Positions 18,059 to 27,438 of a stretch of 64,000 nucleotides of DNA are shown here, one piece after another. Below the pieces are notes generated by a model. It was not told the origin of the DNA. It ran no database searches and worked only from the letters and a program-made list of their open reading frames with translations. The stretch is from Sphingomonas sp. ID1715 (lineage in GTDB: Bacteria; Pseudomonadota; Alphaproteobacteria; Sphingomonadales; Sphingomonadaceae), in the NCBI RefSeq assembly GCF_013044515.1, contig NZ_JABEPR010000004.1:186001-250000 (forward strand), in the 5' to 3' direction. The position numbers were made by a program, and so were the translations under genes. How positions within the stretch are numbered: position 1 is the stretch's first letter; every line of letters begins with the position of its first letter.

Positions 18059-19999
18059 ATGTCGATGCGCCAGTCGTCCTGGCTTCCGGCAAGTCTGTTC
18101 TCCGCCCTGGCGGCTGTGGCGATCGCCTCGCCTGCCCTGGCCCAGGAGGGCAGCGAGCACTCCGCTCATCACGAGTCATCCCCGGCTGCCCCGATGGGCG
18201 CCGGCGCAGGCGCGCAGCCAGCTTCCGGTTCCGGAATGTCGGGGATGATGGGGTCGATGGGCTCGATGGATGAGGGCGAGCATGGCGACCGCAGGCAGAA
18301 CCCCTTTTTCGCGCAGCTCCTTGCCATTCCCCCAATCGATGCGCGCGCGCGCCAGGAACTTCGGGTAACGGCCGCCGATCGGGTCCATCAGGGGCTGAAG
18401 CTGATCGGGGAGGGCTCGGCGGCGGGGATGCACGCAGACACGCCTGCGCAGCAACTCGACGCCGCGCGCCAGCTCAGGGAGGGAGTTGATCTCTTCCGAA
18501 GCGGTTCCGCCGCCCAAGCCGCCCTCGCAGGTTCGCAACCTCCTTCCAAAGTTGCTGCCGACTGGTTTCGGGATCAGCTTTCAATCGAGCCGCCGATGCA
18601 GGCCCACACCGATTTCCCGGTCGGACTATCCCCTGCGCATCTGCTCCTGATGCTGTTCCTGCTAGCGGTGAGCGGGAGCCTAATCGGCCTGCAATGGGCC
18701 CGTACGCGACGCATTCGCCGGATCGTGACGGATTCCCAAGCAACCGGTGCTCCACCCGCCCACGCCCCCGCGGCCGCCGCTTCCGCTCCCGGCCCGATCT
18801 CAGCAAAGGTTGCGTCCGCGGCGCCTGCGAGCGCGCCGTTCGCCACATTCGATGCATTGCCACCCAGCAACGCGGCGTCTCCGGCGGGAGCATCGCTCAG
18901 AAGGCCGAAGCCGTGGACCGGCTCGCTGCGGGTGGTGCAGATCGTCCGAGAGACGCCGACGGTGCAGACGTTTCGCCTTGCTGACCCCTCTGCGGACCGG
19001 CTGCCGTTCGATTTCCTGCCCGGCCAGTTCCTTCAGGTCGAGGTGGAGCCTGAGTCCGGCAAGCCTGCCCGTCGGTCCTACACGATCGCTTCTTCACCGA
19101 CCCAGCGGGCATTTGTTGAGTTGACCGTGAAACGCGAGCAGCAGGGTGTGGTGTCGTGCTACCTGCATGACACGCTCAAGGTTGGCGATCTTCTCAAGAT
19201 CTCCGGTCCGTTCGGCGCGTTCACTTTCACCGGCACCGATGCGGACAGCATCGTTCTCATTGCGGGCGGGGTCGGCATCACGCCGATGATGTCGGTGCTG
19301 CGCTATCTCACCGACACCGCCTGGTCAGGCGAAATTTTCTTCCTCTATGGCGCGCGATCAACGGAGGAGTTCGTCTTCAGGGACGAGCTCGAACGGCTCG
19401 AGCGGCGTCATGAGAATCTGCATGTGCTCGGCGTTATGAAACGTGCCCCAGGAACTGTCTGGCTCGGGCCAGAGGGCAACATCACCAAGGAGATGCTGGT
19501 CGCCGCGGTTCCCGATATTGCCCGGCGTCGAATCCATCTCTGCGGCCCACCGCCGATGATGGCAGCGATAAAAGCGCAGCTTGCCGAGCTAGGCGTTGCC
19601 GAGGCGCAACTCCATACAGAAGCATTTGGGCCGGCATCCCTGCCCGTCGAACCTGTCGAGGTGGTCGCAGAGCCGACCGCTGTCGCCACGGAGGCGAAAT
19701 CTGCCGAGTCGCTTGCCGGCTCCGCTAATGTCGCTGCAACAACCATCACCTTCTCGGTCGCCGGCGTCTCAGCTGCTTTGCCGGCCGGGCAGACGGTCCT
19801 CGAAGCGGCGGAAGGAGCCGGCGTCGAGATTCCTTACGCCTGCCGGGTCGGCGAATGCGGTGTGTGTGTCGTCAAGTTGCTGGACGGAGAGGTGACGATG
19901 GCTGTGGAGACCGGCCTGGCGCCGTCTGACAAGGCGAACGGTTATGTGCTCGCCTGCCAAGCCAAAAGCACCGGAAAGCCGCTCGTGGTAGAAGCCTGA
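18059..19999 (+). CDS. Membrane-anchored FAD/NAD(P)H reductase fused to 2Fe-2S ferredoxin
   Basis: 646 aa chimera. Order: signal peptide or anchor (1-28); periplasmic His/Met-rich stretch (HSAHHESS; repeated GM/SM to about residue 72) and a helical part; one transmembrane helix at about 192-213; Ala/Pro linker; FAD-binding domain with RRSYTIASS near 339; NAD(P) domain with IAGGVGITPMMS near 403 and LCGPPPMM near 496; and a C-terminal plant-type ferredoxin with Cys about 595, 600, 603 and 633 (CRVGECGVC...C). It should take electrons from NAD(P)H in the cytoplasm. GTG 18035 is an alternative start coupled to the preceding stop. The next gene's ATG overlaps this stop. Confidence 0.82.
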   Translation: MSMRQSSWLPASLFSALAAVAIASPALAQEGSEHSAHHESSPAAPMGAGAGAQPASGSGMSGMMGSMGSMDEGEHGDRRQNPFFAQLLAIPPIDARARQELRVTAADRVHQGLKLIGEGSAAGMHADTPAQQLDAARQLREGVDLFRSGSAAQAALAGSQPPSKVAADWFRDQLSIEPPMQAHTDFPVGLSPAHLLLMLFLLAVSGSLIGLQWARTRRIRRIVTDSQATGAPPAHAPAAAASAPGPISAKVASAAPASAPFATFDALPPSNAASPAGASLRRPKPWTGSLRVVQIVRETPTVQTFRLADPSADRLPFDFLPGQFLQVEVEPESGKPARRSYTIASSPTQRAFVELTVKREQQGVVSCYLHDTLKVGDLLKISGPFGAFTFTGTDADSIVLIAGGVGITPMMSVLRYLTDTAWSGEIFFLYGARSTEEFVFRDELERLERRHENLHVLGVMKRAPGTVWLGPEGNITKEMLVAAVPDIARRRIHLCGPPPMMAAIKAQLAELGVAEAQLHTEAFGPASLPVEPVEVVAEPTAVATEAKSAESLAGSANVAATTITFSVAGVSAALPAGQTVLEAAEGAGVEIPYACRVGECGVCVVKLLDGEVTMAVETGLAPSDKANGYVLACQAKSTGKPLVVEA

Positions 20000-20727
20000 T
20001 GCGCGAACGCGGTGATGTGCTGATCGGCGTGCTGGTTGGCTTTCTGCTGCTCTTTCCGCTGGGATATCTCGTCCATGTGTCGCCCCGATTTCCGGGCAGC
20101 CTCGCTGGCGGTATCCTTGGGATCGTTGCAGCATTGTTGATGCTGCTGACGCTGCCCTATGTGGCGGCAAAGCATATCGGCTGGGTAGAGCGGCGCCTGT
20201 CGAAGCGGATCGCGACGCCGACCCTGCTCGCGATTCACATCTATGCGGGCGTGCTGGCGCCGCTGATCGGGCTCATCCACGCTGCCCACACATTCGGGAG
20301 CCCTCTTGGCGTAGCGCTGACCGGGCTCATTCTGCTCACCGTGATGAGCGGCTTCATTGGCCGGTATCTTCTCGCGCAGATGGCAAGAGCGTTGCGTGGG
20401 CGCCGCTCCGAACTGGCATCGCTGAAATCAGCATTTCTGAACCTGCCGGCGCCGGTCGCAGGGGCGGATGAGAATACCCGGCTGCCGGGGCGCTGGGCGG
20501 GCTATTTCTTTGCAGCCGGCGATACACCCTCAGTACCGGTGCCGGAAGACAGGGTCGCGCTCGCGTCCGCTCTTTCCGACACCGAATATGCAGTACGTGC
20601 CGAAGAAGCGACCAACGCGCTTTTCGGGAAGTGGCGCGTCTTTCACATTGTGTGCGGCGTGCTGCTGTACGCGGCGCTGCTGCTCCATATTGGCGCTGCG
20701 ATCTATTACGGGCTGCGTTGGTTATGA
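19999..20727 (+). CDS. b-type cytochrome-like membrane protein
   Basis: 242 aa with five likely membrane helices: LIGVLVGFLLLFPLGYLV, LAGGILGIVAALLMLLTL, LLAIHIYAGVLAPLIGLIHAAH, LGVALTGLILLTVMSGFIG, and at the C-terminus FHIVCGVLLYAALLLHIGAAIYY. The paired histidines in the third and last helices (HIY...LIHAAH and FHI...LLHI) look like bis-His haem b ligands, as in small cytochrome b and ferric-reductase-type proteins. A loop of about 90 residues separates the fourth and last helices. It overlaps both neighbours (TGATG and ATGA). Inferred role: passing electrons from the fused reductase across the membrane to the multihaem cytochrome. Confidence 0.7.
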   Translation: MRERGDVLIGVLVGFLLLFPLGYLVHVSPRFPGSLAGGILGIVAALLMLLTLPYVAAKHIGWVERRLSKRIATPTLLAIHIYAGVLAPLIGLIHAAHTFGSPLGVALTGLILLTVMSGFIGRYLLAQMARALRGRRSELASLKSAFLNLPAPVAGADENTRLPGRWAGYFFAAGDTPSVPVPEDRVALASALSDTEYAVRAEEATNALFGKWRVFHIVCGVLLYAALLLHIGAAIYYGLRWL

Positions 20728-21440
20728 TCGCGCGCGCCTTCTGGTATCTCGCTTCCTTTCTGGTGCTGGCTGCCGTCTTGCTGGGACTGGCGGCTGTGAC
20801 GCGGCCCAATGCGCCGGCGTCCGCGGGGCTGGTCGCCCGCCTGGTTTCGCCGGGGCCTTCGTCGGAGGCGCACCAGAGTTTTGCTGGCCAATGTACGGCG
20901 TGTCACACACCGCTGAAGGGGGTTGAGGCGGCGACCTGTCTCAGCTGTCATGCAGGAGCCGATTTCGGTGGCAAGCAGTCGACCCAGTTCCATGCCGCGG
21001 CGGCCCAGTGCACCTCCTGTCATGTCGAGCATGAAGGCAGGCGCAGCCCAAGTGCAATGGACCATGACGCGCTGCTTGATGCGAGGCTCTGGCGCTATCC
21101 CCTAACGGTCCGAGGCGCGCCCGTGCAGGCAGCATCGGGGGTGTTGGATTGCGCCGGCTGCCATTCACTGCGGGATCCGCACGAAGGACTGTTTGGAACG
21201 GACTGCGCAACCTGTCACTCAACTGAGAGCTGGCAGATCTCGGGCTACCTTCATCCTTCGGTCAACTCGACCCAATGCTCGGAATGCCACAAGGCCCCTC
21301 CGAGCCATTACATGGAACATTTCAGCATGGTTTCGCAGCGTGCGGCTAACCGCCGCGCCCGCGTCGAACAATGCTTTGCCTGTCACACGACCGACAGCTT
21401 CAACAACGTCCGGGGGCGTGGCTGGTATGACCATCACTGA
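20724..21440 (+). CDS. Seven-haem c-type cytochrome (cytochrome c3-like)
   Basis: 238 aa exported protein. An N-terminal helix (IARAFWYLASFLVLAAVLLGLAA) acts as anchor or signal, followed by seven CxxCH haem motifs: CTACH, CLSCH, CTSCH, CAGCH, CATCH, CSECH and CFACH. The spacing and extra His residues (VEHEG, HYMEHF) recall cytochrome c3/c7 and NapC/NirT-like multihaem proteins. It should sit in the periplasm and accept electrons from the membrane partner encoded upstream, with which it overlaps by ATGA. The terminal electron acceptor is unknown. The downstream DUF1622 start lies inside its last codons. Confidence 0.85.
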   Translation: MIARAFWYLASFLVLAAVLLGLAAVTRPNAPASAGLVARLVSPGPSSEAHQSFAGQCTACHTPLKGVEAATCLSCHAGADFGGKQSTQFHAAAAQCTSCHVEHEGRRSPSAMDHDALLDARLWRYPLTVRGAPVQAASGVLDCAGCHSLRDPHEGLFGTDCATCHSTESWQISGYLHPSVNSTQCSECHKAPPSHYMEHFSMVSQRAANRRARVEQCFACHTTDSFNNVRGRGWYDHH

Positions 21441-21864
21441 TTTCCCCGCGGATTGGCTCAGCGCCTTCTTCAAGCTCGCGGTGATCGTGCTCGAACTGTG
21501 CGGCACGCTCACTATCCTGATCGGTGCCGCAATGGCGGTCATCGTCTTCGTGAAGCAATGGTCGCGGGGTGCAGCGGGCGACGCATACCGGCCGTTTCGA
21601 TCAGGTCTGGGCCGGAGCATTCTCCTCGGTCTGGAATTTCTGGTCGCCGGAGACATCGTCAAGTCGCTTGTGATCAATCCCACGCTCGACGACCTGATTG
21701 TGCTCGCCGGACTGGTTCTGGTGCGCACGTTCCTCAGCATCTCCCTGGGAGTCGAGATCAACGGCCACTGGCCGTGGCAAGACACTCGAATGGAAAGGGA
21801 GAAGGGGCGTAAAGGCAACAGCGATATCGCTCGAGATCCCGCGCCGTCGCGCGAAGGCTTTTGA
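21427..21864 (+). CDS. DUF1622 membrane protein
   Basis: 145 aa. Three helices: LSAFFKLAVIVLELCGTLTILIGAAMAVIVF, a middle LGRSILLGLEFLVAGDIVKSL, and LIVLAGLVLVRTFLSISLGVEI. The LEFLVAGDIVKSL...RTFLSISLGVEI pattern is the DUF1622 signature. The charged tail (EREKGRKGNSD) is cytoplasmic. Function unknown. ATG 21427 overlaps the end of the cytochrome gene by 14 bases, so it belongs to the redox operon. Confidence 0.8.
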   Translation: MTITDFPADWLSAFFKLAVIVLELCGTLTILIGAAMAVIVFVKQWSRGAAGDAYRPFRSGLGRSILLGLEFLVAGDIVKSLVINPTLDDLIVLAGLVLVRTFLSISLGVEINGHWPWQDTRMEREKGRKGNSDIARDPAPSREGF

Positions 21865-21910
21865 GCGGCCCTGATCGATGTTCAACCCGTGAAATGCTTT
21901 GGAGGTCTCA

Positions 21911-22345
21911 ATGCACACTCGCCGGACAGTCCTCGGGACGACCTTGGCCGCAGCCTCGGTGACGGCAACGGCAGGGCTGGCGCAGTCTTCGGGCAGTCAT
22001 ATGGCCGGGATGTCGCTGGACGAATGCGCGGACATGTGCGCCAGGTCGCAGCGCATGTGCCTCGAAACCGCCCGCTATTGTCTCGAGCGGGCGGGATCGC
22101 GCCCCGACTTCGCCGCACTTGCCGTGCTGCTCTCGGACTGTGCGGAAATCTGCCAGACGACCGCCGACTCGCTGGTGCGACGATCGGCGCTCCATTCCAT
22201 TCTCTGCGATGCCTGCGCGCGGGCCTGCGTTGCTTGTGCTCTTGAATGCGCAAAGCTTCCTCAAGACGAGCAGCTTCGCCGATGCGCCGCGACATGTCGC
22301 GAGTGTGCGACCAGCTGCGAGGGAATGGCCAAAATGAGCTATTGA
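21911..22345 (+). CDS. Tat-exported cysteine-rich four-helix copper-storage-like protein (Csp)
   Basis: 144 aa. Twin-arginine signal (HTRRTVLGTTLAAASVTATAGLA), then a four-helix bundle carrying 15 cysteines, mostly in CxxxC pairs along the helices (CADMCARSQRMC, CDACARACVACALEC, CAATCRECATSC). This is the layout of Csp1, which stores many Cu(I) ions inside the bundle; Csp1 is also Tat-exported. ATG 21911 has GGAGG 8 bases upstream. It follows the redox operon and sits among copper genes. Cu(I) storage in the periplasm is the likely role. Confidence 0.85.
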   Translation: MHTRRTVLGTTLAAASVTATAGLAQSSGSHMAGMSLDECADMCARSQRMCLETARYCLERAGSRPDFAALAVLLSDCAEICQTTADSLVRRSALHSILCDACARACVACALECAKLPQDEQLRRCAATCRECATSCEGMAKMSY

Positions 22346-22374
22346 GACCAATCTAGGCTGGGTCAGTCTCTTTA

Positions 22375-22388
22375 TTAACATTGATCAA
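22375..22388. promoter_or_regulatory. FNR/FixK-like box (imperfect)
   Basis: TTAAC-ATTG-ATCAA matches the FNR/FixK consensus TTGAT-N4-ATCAA at 8 of 10 positions. It lies 143 bases before the His/Met-rich secreted protein. Weaker than the site at 28858; a chance match is possible. Confidence 0.4.
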
Positions 22389-22530
22389 GTCGGGCACCGT
22401 GGAGGATTGGCGAAGAGAATTTGCGGCAAACGCTACGTACAAGACCGGATATGACGAGCACAGATGGTCGCGATAAAAGCTCCGAGCAGGACAGAAGCAA
22501 AGCTGTTTCGGTATTTCTGGGAGACTTGAT

Positions 22531-22872
22531 ATGCGCGCCTTTTCTCTGACCATTGCCGCTCTGGGATTCGTCTTCGCGAGTGCGAGTCCGGCCTTTGCCG
22601 ACGACACGAAGATGGTGCCGCCGCAAGCCACTGCTGCGCCGGCGAAATCTGGCGCACCCCATGCTCATCAGAAGGGGATGCAGCATGGGGGTCAGCAAAT
22701 GCATGACAAGATGATGCACGATCATGAAATGGGCATGCAGAGCATGTCCAAAAAGTCTGGCATGAAGATGGGCTGTGGCGACAAGGCCGGCTGCAAAGGC
22801 AAGGGCATGAAGGGCATGACCGACAAGGACAAGCCGGCCGACAAGCCGATGCCGATGGAACACCAGATGTAG
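22531..22872 (+). CDS. Secreted His/Met/Lys-rich protein
   Basis: 113 aa. Signal peptide [22 protein letters not shown], then a low-complexity mature chain of His, Met, Lys and Gly ([38 protein letters not shown]) with two cysteines in [11 protein letters not shown], ending MPMEHQM. No fold is recognisable; the composition suggests copper binding in the periplasm. ATG 22531 has GGGAG upstream. It stands between the Csp-like gene and the aldehyde dehydrogenase with its own upstream region of 185 bases. Confidence 0.7.
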   Translation: MRAFSLTIAALGFVFASASPAFADDTKMVPPQATAAPAKSGAPHAHQKGMQHGGQQMHDKMMHDHEMGMQSMSKKSGMKMGCGDKAGCKGKGMKGMTDKDKPADKPMPMEHQM

Positions 22873-23018
22873 CATCGGGAGAAGCGGGGTCGGCCTGTTG
22901 CCAGTCACGGTGCCAGGCCGATCCAGCTTTGGGTGCCATTCCGGCCGCCGACACACGAACATCGCTGGTGAATGTGCCGGTGCGATCCAGGATTGGGTTG
23001 CCACCAGGGAGGTCGATC

Positions 23019-24539
23019 ATGTTCGAAAAGGCCATCAGCACGGTGAGAGCGACGGCGCTGTTTCGTGAGCGCTACGACAACTTTATCGGCGGCCGCTCGG
23101 TAGCCCCTCTGGCGGGCGCTTTTTTTACCGATCGCAGCCCGATCAACGGTCAGGCCATCACCGAGTTTGCAAAGTCCGGGCCGGAAGATGTCGAACTGGC
23201 GCTGGACGCGGCTCATCGGGCCACAACCGGATGGGGGCGCATTTCTCCAGCCGAGCGGGCGCGGCTTCTCAATCGCATCGCTGACCGAATCGAGGACGAT
23301 CTCGAGCTGTTTGCGCTTGCCGAGACGATCGACAACGGCAAGCCGATTCGGGAAACCCGCGCCGCGGACATTCCGCTCGCCATCGATCATTTCCGCTATT
23401 TCGCCGGTTGTGTGCGCGCCGAAGAAGGCTCGATCTCCACCATCGACGAGAAGACGATCGGATATCACTTCCGCGAGCCGCTCGGGGTCGTCGGCCAGAT
23501 CATTCCCTGGAATTTTCCTCTGCTGATGGCGGCTTGGAAGATCGCACCGGCCCTGGCAGCAGGGAATTGCACGGTGATCAAGCCGGCCTCGCAGACGCCG
23601 CTGACGCTTATGCTGTTAGCGGAGCTGACCGCTGACATTTTGCCGCCCGGCGTTCTGAATGTCGTCACCGGACCCGGCAACACGGTCGGGCAGGCGATTG
23701 CCGCCAATCCTCGGATCGCAAAGGTCTCGTTCACTGGCGAGACCACGACTGGCCGACAGATCATGCATTCCGCATCCGAGCACCTGATCCCCCAGACGAT
23801 GGAACTTGGCGGCAAGTCCGCCAATATTTTTCTGGCCGATGTGATGGACGAGGATGATCGCTTCCTCGACAAGGCCCTTGAGGGCTTCGCCTTGTTCGCA
23901 TTCAACAAGGGCGAGGTCTGCACTTGCCCGTCACGAGCCCTGGTTCATGAATCCATCTATGACCGCTTCATGGAGCGTGCGCTTGCCCGTGTAGCGGCGA
24001 TCCGTCAGGGCGACCCCCTCGATCCCGCGATCCAAATCGGGCCACAGGCATCGGAGGGTCAGCTTCGCAAGATTTTGGGCTATATCGACATCGGCCGGAG
24101 CGAGGGCGCGCGTTGCCTGATCGGCGGCAACAGGGCGTTTCCCGGAGGCGAGCTCGACGCTGGCTATTTCGTCCAGCCGACGGTGTTCGCCGGTGACAAC
24201 CGGATGCGCATCTTCCAGGAAGAGATTTTCGGGCCGGTGCTGTCGGTCACGTCATTCAAGACCGTCGACGAGGCGATCGCGATCGCGAACGATTCGCCCT
24301 ATGGGCTGGGCGGCGGCGTCTGGTCGCGTAATGGCAACAACGCTTATCGGGTCGGCCGTTCGATCCAGGCCGGTCGTGTATGGACGAACTGCTATCACGT
24401 GTATCCGGCGCATGCTGCCTTTGGCGGGTATAAGGCGTCAGGCTTCGGACGCGAGAACCACAGGATGATGCTGGATCACTACCAGCAGACCAAGAACCTG
24501 CTCGTTTCCTACGACGAAGCGGCCATGGGCCTGTTCTGA
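23019..24539 (+). CDS. NAD-dependent aldehyde dehydrogenase
   Basis: 506 aa, full-length aldehyde dehydrogenase close to the ExaC/AcoD acetaldehyde type. Seen: [14 protein letters not shown], the cofactor loop TGPGNTVG, the general base in [10 protein letters not shown]-like [11 protein letters not shown], and catalytic Cys near residue 301 in [12 protein letters not shown], followed by [10 protein letters not shown]. It would oxidise acetaldehyde and related aldehydes to acids. ATG 23019 has GGGAGG at good spacing. It is 24 bases before an AdhP-type alcohol dehydrogenase, so the pair interconverts ethanol, acetaldehyde and acetate. Confidence 0.92.
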   Translation: MFEKAISTVRATALFRERYDNFIGGRSVAPLAGAFFTDRSPINGQAITEFAKSGPEDVELALDAAHRATTGWGRISPAERARLLNRIADRIEDDLELFALAETIDNGKPIRETRAADIPLAIDHFRYFAGCVRAEEGSISTIDEKTIGYHFREPLGVVGQIIPWNFPLLMAAWKIAPALAAGNCTVIKPASQTPLTLMLLAELTADILPPGVLNVVTGPGNTVGQAIAANPRIAKVSFTGETTTGRQIMHSASEHLIPQTMELGGKSANIFLADVMDEDDRFLDKALEGFALFAFNKGEVCTCPSRALVHESIYDRFMERALARVAAIRQGDPLDPAIQIGPQASEGQLRKILGYIDIGRSEGARCLIGGNRAFPGGELDAGYFVQPTVFAGDNRMRIFQEEIFGPVLSVTSFKTVDEAIAIANDSPYGLGGGVWSRNGNNAYRVGRSIQAGRVWTNCYHVYPAHAAFGGYKASGFGRENHRMMLDHYQQTKNLLVSYDEAAMGLF

Positions 24540-24563
24540 CAGCTGCGCCGAGGGAGAAGAGTC

Positions 24564-25589
24564 ATGCAACAAATGATGAAGGCGGCTGTCGTGCGCGCAT
24601 TCGGCGAGCCGCTCGCGATCGAGGAGGTGCCGGTTCCGAACGTTGGGCCGGGCCAAATTCTCGTCAAGATCGCGGCTGCCGGCGTGTGCCACACCGACCT
24701 GCACGCGGCTGAGGGCGACTGGCCGATCAAGCCGAACCCGCCCTTCATTCCGGGCCATGAGGGGGCTGGTCATGTCGTTGCCGTGGGAAGCGGCGTGACG
24801 CATGTGAAGGAAGGCGATCGGGTTGGAGTGCCCTGGCTCTACAGTGCCTGCGGCCATTGCGTGCACTGCCTCGGCGGCTGGGAGACACTCTGCGAGACTC
24901 AGCAGAATACCGGCTATTCGGTCAACGGCAGTTTCGCCGAATATGTCCTGGCCGATCCGAACTATGTCGGTCATCTCCCGCAGAATGTCGGGTTTGCGGA
25001 TGTCGCACCGATCCTTTGCGCTGGCGTGACTGTGTACAAGGGTCTCAAGATGACCGAGGCGAAGCCGGGCGATTGGGTTGGTATCTCCGGTATTGGCGGC
25101 CTTGGCCATATGGCCGTCCAGTATGCAAAGGCGATGGGGCTGAATGTTGCTGCGGTGGATATCGACGATGAAAAACTCGAACTCGCCCGGCGGCTTGGTG
25201 CCACGCTGACCGTCAATGCGAACCACCAGGATCCGATTTCCGTGTTCAAGAAGGAAATCGGCGGCGCCAACGGCATCCTGGTGACTGCCGTTTCGCCCAA
25301 GGCGTTCAGCCAGGCGCTCGGGCTGGTCCGGCGGGGTGGCACGGTCGCCTTGAACGGATTGCCGCCAGGCGATTTCCCGCTTTCAATCTTTGACACTGTC
25401 CTGAACGGCATAACCGTCCGTGGATCCATCGTCGGAACAAGACTTGACCTGCAGGAAGCGCTTGCGTTCGCCGGTGAAGGCAAAGTTCAAGCAACGATCG
25501 CAACGGACGCACTCGAGAATGTCAACGACGTCTTGGCACGCATGCGTCGCGGTAAAATTGAGGGCAGGATCGTTCTGGAAATCGAGTGA
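24564..25589 (+). CDS. adhP: Zinc-dependent alcohol dehydrogenase, AdhP type
   Basis: 341 aa medium-chain dehydrogenase. Catalytic zinc site: [13 protein letters not shown] and GHEGAGHVV. Structural zinc: [18 protein letters not shown] loop: [17 protein letters not shown] followed by the Asp of AVDID, which favours NAD over NADP. It acts on ethanol or other primary alcohols in the cytoplasm. Strong ribosome site (GAGGGAGAAG) before ATG 24564. Partner of the aldehyde dehydrogenase directly upstream. Ends before a hairpin terminator. Confidence 0.92.
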   Translation: MQQMMKAAVVRAFGEPLAIEEVPVPNVGPGQILVKIAAAGVCHTDLHAAEGDWPIKPNPPFIPGHEGAGHVVAVGSGVTHVKEGDRVGVPWLYSACGHCVHCLGGWETLCETQQNTGYSVNGSFAEYVLADPNYVGHLPQNVGFADVAPILCAGVTVYKGLKMTEAKPGDWVGISGIGGLGHMAVQYAKAMGLNVAAVDIDDEKLELARRLGATLTVNANHQDPISVFKKEIGGANGILVTAVSPKAFSQALGLVRRGGTVALNGLPPGDFPLSIFDTVLNGITVRGSIVGTRLDLQEALAFAGEGKVQATIATDALENVNDVLARMRRGKIEGRIVLEIE

Positions 25590-25600
25590 GCCGAAGATGA

Positions 25601-25625
25601 GCCGACCGCCCTCGGGCGCGTCGGC
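25601..25625. terminator. Terminator after adhP, shared with the convergent lipoprotein gene
   Basis: Stem GCCGAC/GTCGGC with an inner GCCC/GGGC stem, followed on the plus strand by a T-rich run (CCCGTTTCCTTTCTCT). Lies 12 bases after the adhP stop and 14 bases from the end of the convergent gene. Confidence 0.65.
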
Positions 25626-25638
25626 CCGTTTCCTTTCT

Positions 25639-25860
25639 CTACTGCTTCAATAATTGCATGCAGCGCTCGTGAGAAACATTCATGGAATTAGGTCCCATGC
25701 CTCTCTGTTGTGAATGATCATGAGCGCTTCCTAGCCCCATGTCCTGCTCCATCCGCTGACATTCGGCGCGCTCGCGTGCGACAGTTTCCGCATTGTTCGA
25801 CGTCGCGCACCCGGCCAGCAACGAGGCGGCGGAGGCAAGGCAAATAGTCAATCCACGCAT
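25639..25860 (-). CDS. Small lipoprotein, unknown function
   Basis: 73 aa. Signal with lipobox SLLAGC, then ATSNNAETVARERAECQRMEQDMG and a C-terminal SHERCMQLLKQ, leaving two cysteines in the mature part that could pair. Gly/His/Met stretch in the middle (HDHSQQRGMGPNSMN). ATG 25860 has AGGAAG upstream at good spacing. Convergent with adhP. Small lipoproteins of this kind are common in metal-resistance regions, but I recognise no family. Confidence 0.65.
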   Translation of the reverse strand: MRGLTICLASAASLLAGCATSNNAETVARERAECQRMEQDMGLGSAHDHSQQRGMGPNSMNVSHERCMQLLKQ

Positions 25861-26043
25861 GACACACTTCCTTTCGGTTCATGTGTCCACTCTGCGAGAG
25901 TTGATGTTCTGTTTGTCGGACTTTGCCTAGTCGCGCCGCTCGCGTCAACACGGCTGCTGAGCGGCATGCGGACGATTGCGTAAGGCTTCATGGTGCTATT
26001 TGGTCGAACAGTGCGGCCGGACGCCGCGACGAGGGAGGAGAAC

Positions 26044-27438
26044 ATGCCAACATTGATGAGCCTCGGTGGTGCCGGGACAGTGACCGGTTCAAGGCATCTT
26101 CTCCAGATCGGGGACACTCGCATCCTCGTAGATTGCGGGCTGTTCCAAGGCTTCAAGGATCTGCGCGAGCGCAACTGGGCGCCCTTGGGAGTGCCCGTGC
26201 AAACGATCGATGCAGTGATTCTGACGCACGCGCACCTCGACCACTCGGGTTATCTTCCACGCCTGGTCAAAGAGGGGTTTCGCGGCGCGATCTACGCTAC
26301 CTCGGGTACGGTCGATTTAGCGAAGCTGATCCTGCTCGACAGTGCGCATCTGCAGGAAAAGGACGCCGAGTTCGCAAACCGGCACGGCTACAGCGCGCAC
26401 AAGCCTGCGCTCCCTTTGTACGACACGAAGGATGTCGAAGAAACATTCGGCTTGTTCGAGGAAGTGCCGCTGCATGTGCCGGTTTCGCTGCCGGGCGGCG
26501 CACGGTTGAGCTTCTATGGTGCGGGCCATATCATTGGCGCGGCGTCCGCGAGGCTCGAGTGGGCTGACGGCTCAGTGCTCTTCTCTGGAGATCTCGGTCG
26601 CTACAATGACCTGGTCATGAAGCCGCCCGAGGCGCCTCGCACTGCCGATTATGTTGTGATCGAGAGCACTTACGGCGATCGCATCCACGACGCCACCGAC
26701 CCGCTTCAAGCGCTTGGCGATGTGATCGAGCGAACTGTCAAGCGCGGCGGGACGGTGGTCATTCCGGCATTTGCGGTCGGACGCGCGCAGTCGCTCCTCT
26801 ATTGCCTGTGGCGGCTGAAGGAAGCGGGGCGACTGGGGCTGGTGCCGATCTACGTCGATAGCCCGATGGCGACCAACGCGACCAACATCATGTGCAAGCA
26901 TCCGGAGGATCACAGGCTGGACGAGCAGAGCTGCCGCGCATCGTGCGGGGTCGCCACTTATGTCCGGGATGTCGAAGCCTCGAAGGAGCTGACGGCAGCC
27001 CGATATCCGAAGGTCATCATCTCCGCGAGCGGCATGGCGACGGGAGGCCGTGTGCTGCACCACCTGAAAGCCTTCGGCGGAAGCTCCAGAAACACAATTC
27101 TTCTTTCAGGGTTTCAGGCCGCGGGCACGCGCGGCCGGCTGCTGCTGGACGGCGCACGAGAGTTGAAAATCCATGGCGACTGGGTGCCGATACGTGCGGA
27201 GGTCGTGGATTTGCCGGCCCTGTCCGCTCATGGTGATGCTGCCGATCTGACGAGTTGGCTGAGCGCCTTGCCGGAACCGCCGAAGCGAGTGTTTGTGGTT
27301 CACGGGGAGCCCGCCGCCTCTGCCGCCTTCGCATCGCGTATCGAACAGCAGCTTGGGTGGCGATCGCACGTCCTGAACATGTTCGAAGAAGTGCTGCTGG
27401 ACCAAAACATTCCGCGAGTTCAGACAGCTGCGGAATGA
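26044..27438 (+). CDS. Metallo-beta-lactamase/beta-CASP RNA-specificity exonuclease-like protein
   Basis: 464 aa. MBL core with HAHLDHSGYLP (two-metal site) and a later Asp in FSGDLGRYND; beta-CASP domain with VIPAFAVGRAQSLL; C-terminal RMMBL motif (ISASGMATGGRVLHHL, then LSAHGD). This is the CPSF/Ysh1-like branch found in many bacteria and thought to be a nucleic-acid-processing nuclease; the bacterial role is not settled. ATG 26044 has GGGAGGAG. In other proteobacteria this gene often travels with thymidine-phosphorylase-family and PRPP-synthetase-like genes, as here. Confidence 0.88.
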   Translation: MPTLMSLGGAGTVTGSRHLLQIGDTRILVDCGLFQGFKDLRERNWAPLGVPVQTIDAVILTHAHLDHSGYLPRLVKEGFRGAIYATSGTVDLAKLILLDSAHLQEKDAEFANRHGYSAHKPALPLYDTKDVEETFGLFEEVPLHVPVSLPGGARLSFYGAGHIIGAASARLEWADGSVLFSGDLGRYNDLVMKPPEAPRTADYVVIESTYGDRIHDATDPLQALGDVIERTVKRGGTVVIPAFAVGRAQSLLYCLWRLKEAGRLGLVPIYVDSPMATNATNIMCKHPEDHRLDEQSCRASCGVATYVRDVEASKELTAARYPKVIISASGMATGGRVLHHLKAFGGSSRNTILLSGFQAAGTRGRLLLDGARELKIHGDWVPIRAEVVDLPALSAHGDAADLTSWLSALPEPPKRVFVVHGEPAASAAFASRIEQQLGWRSHVLNMFEEVLLDQNIPRVQTAAE

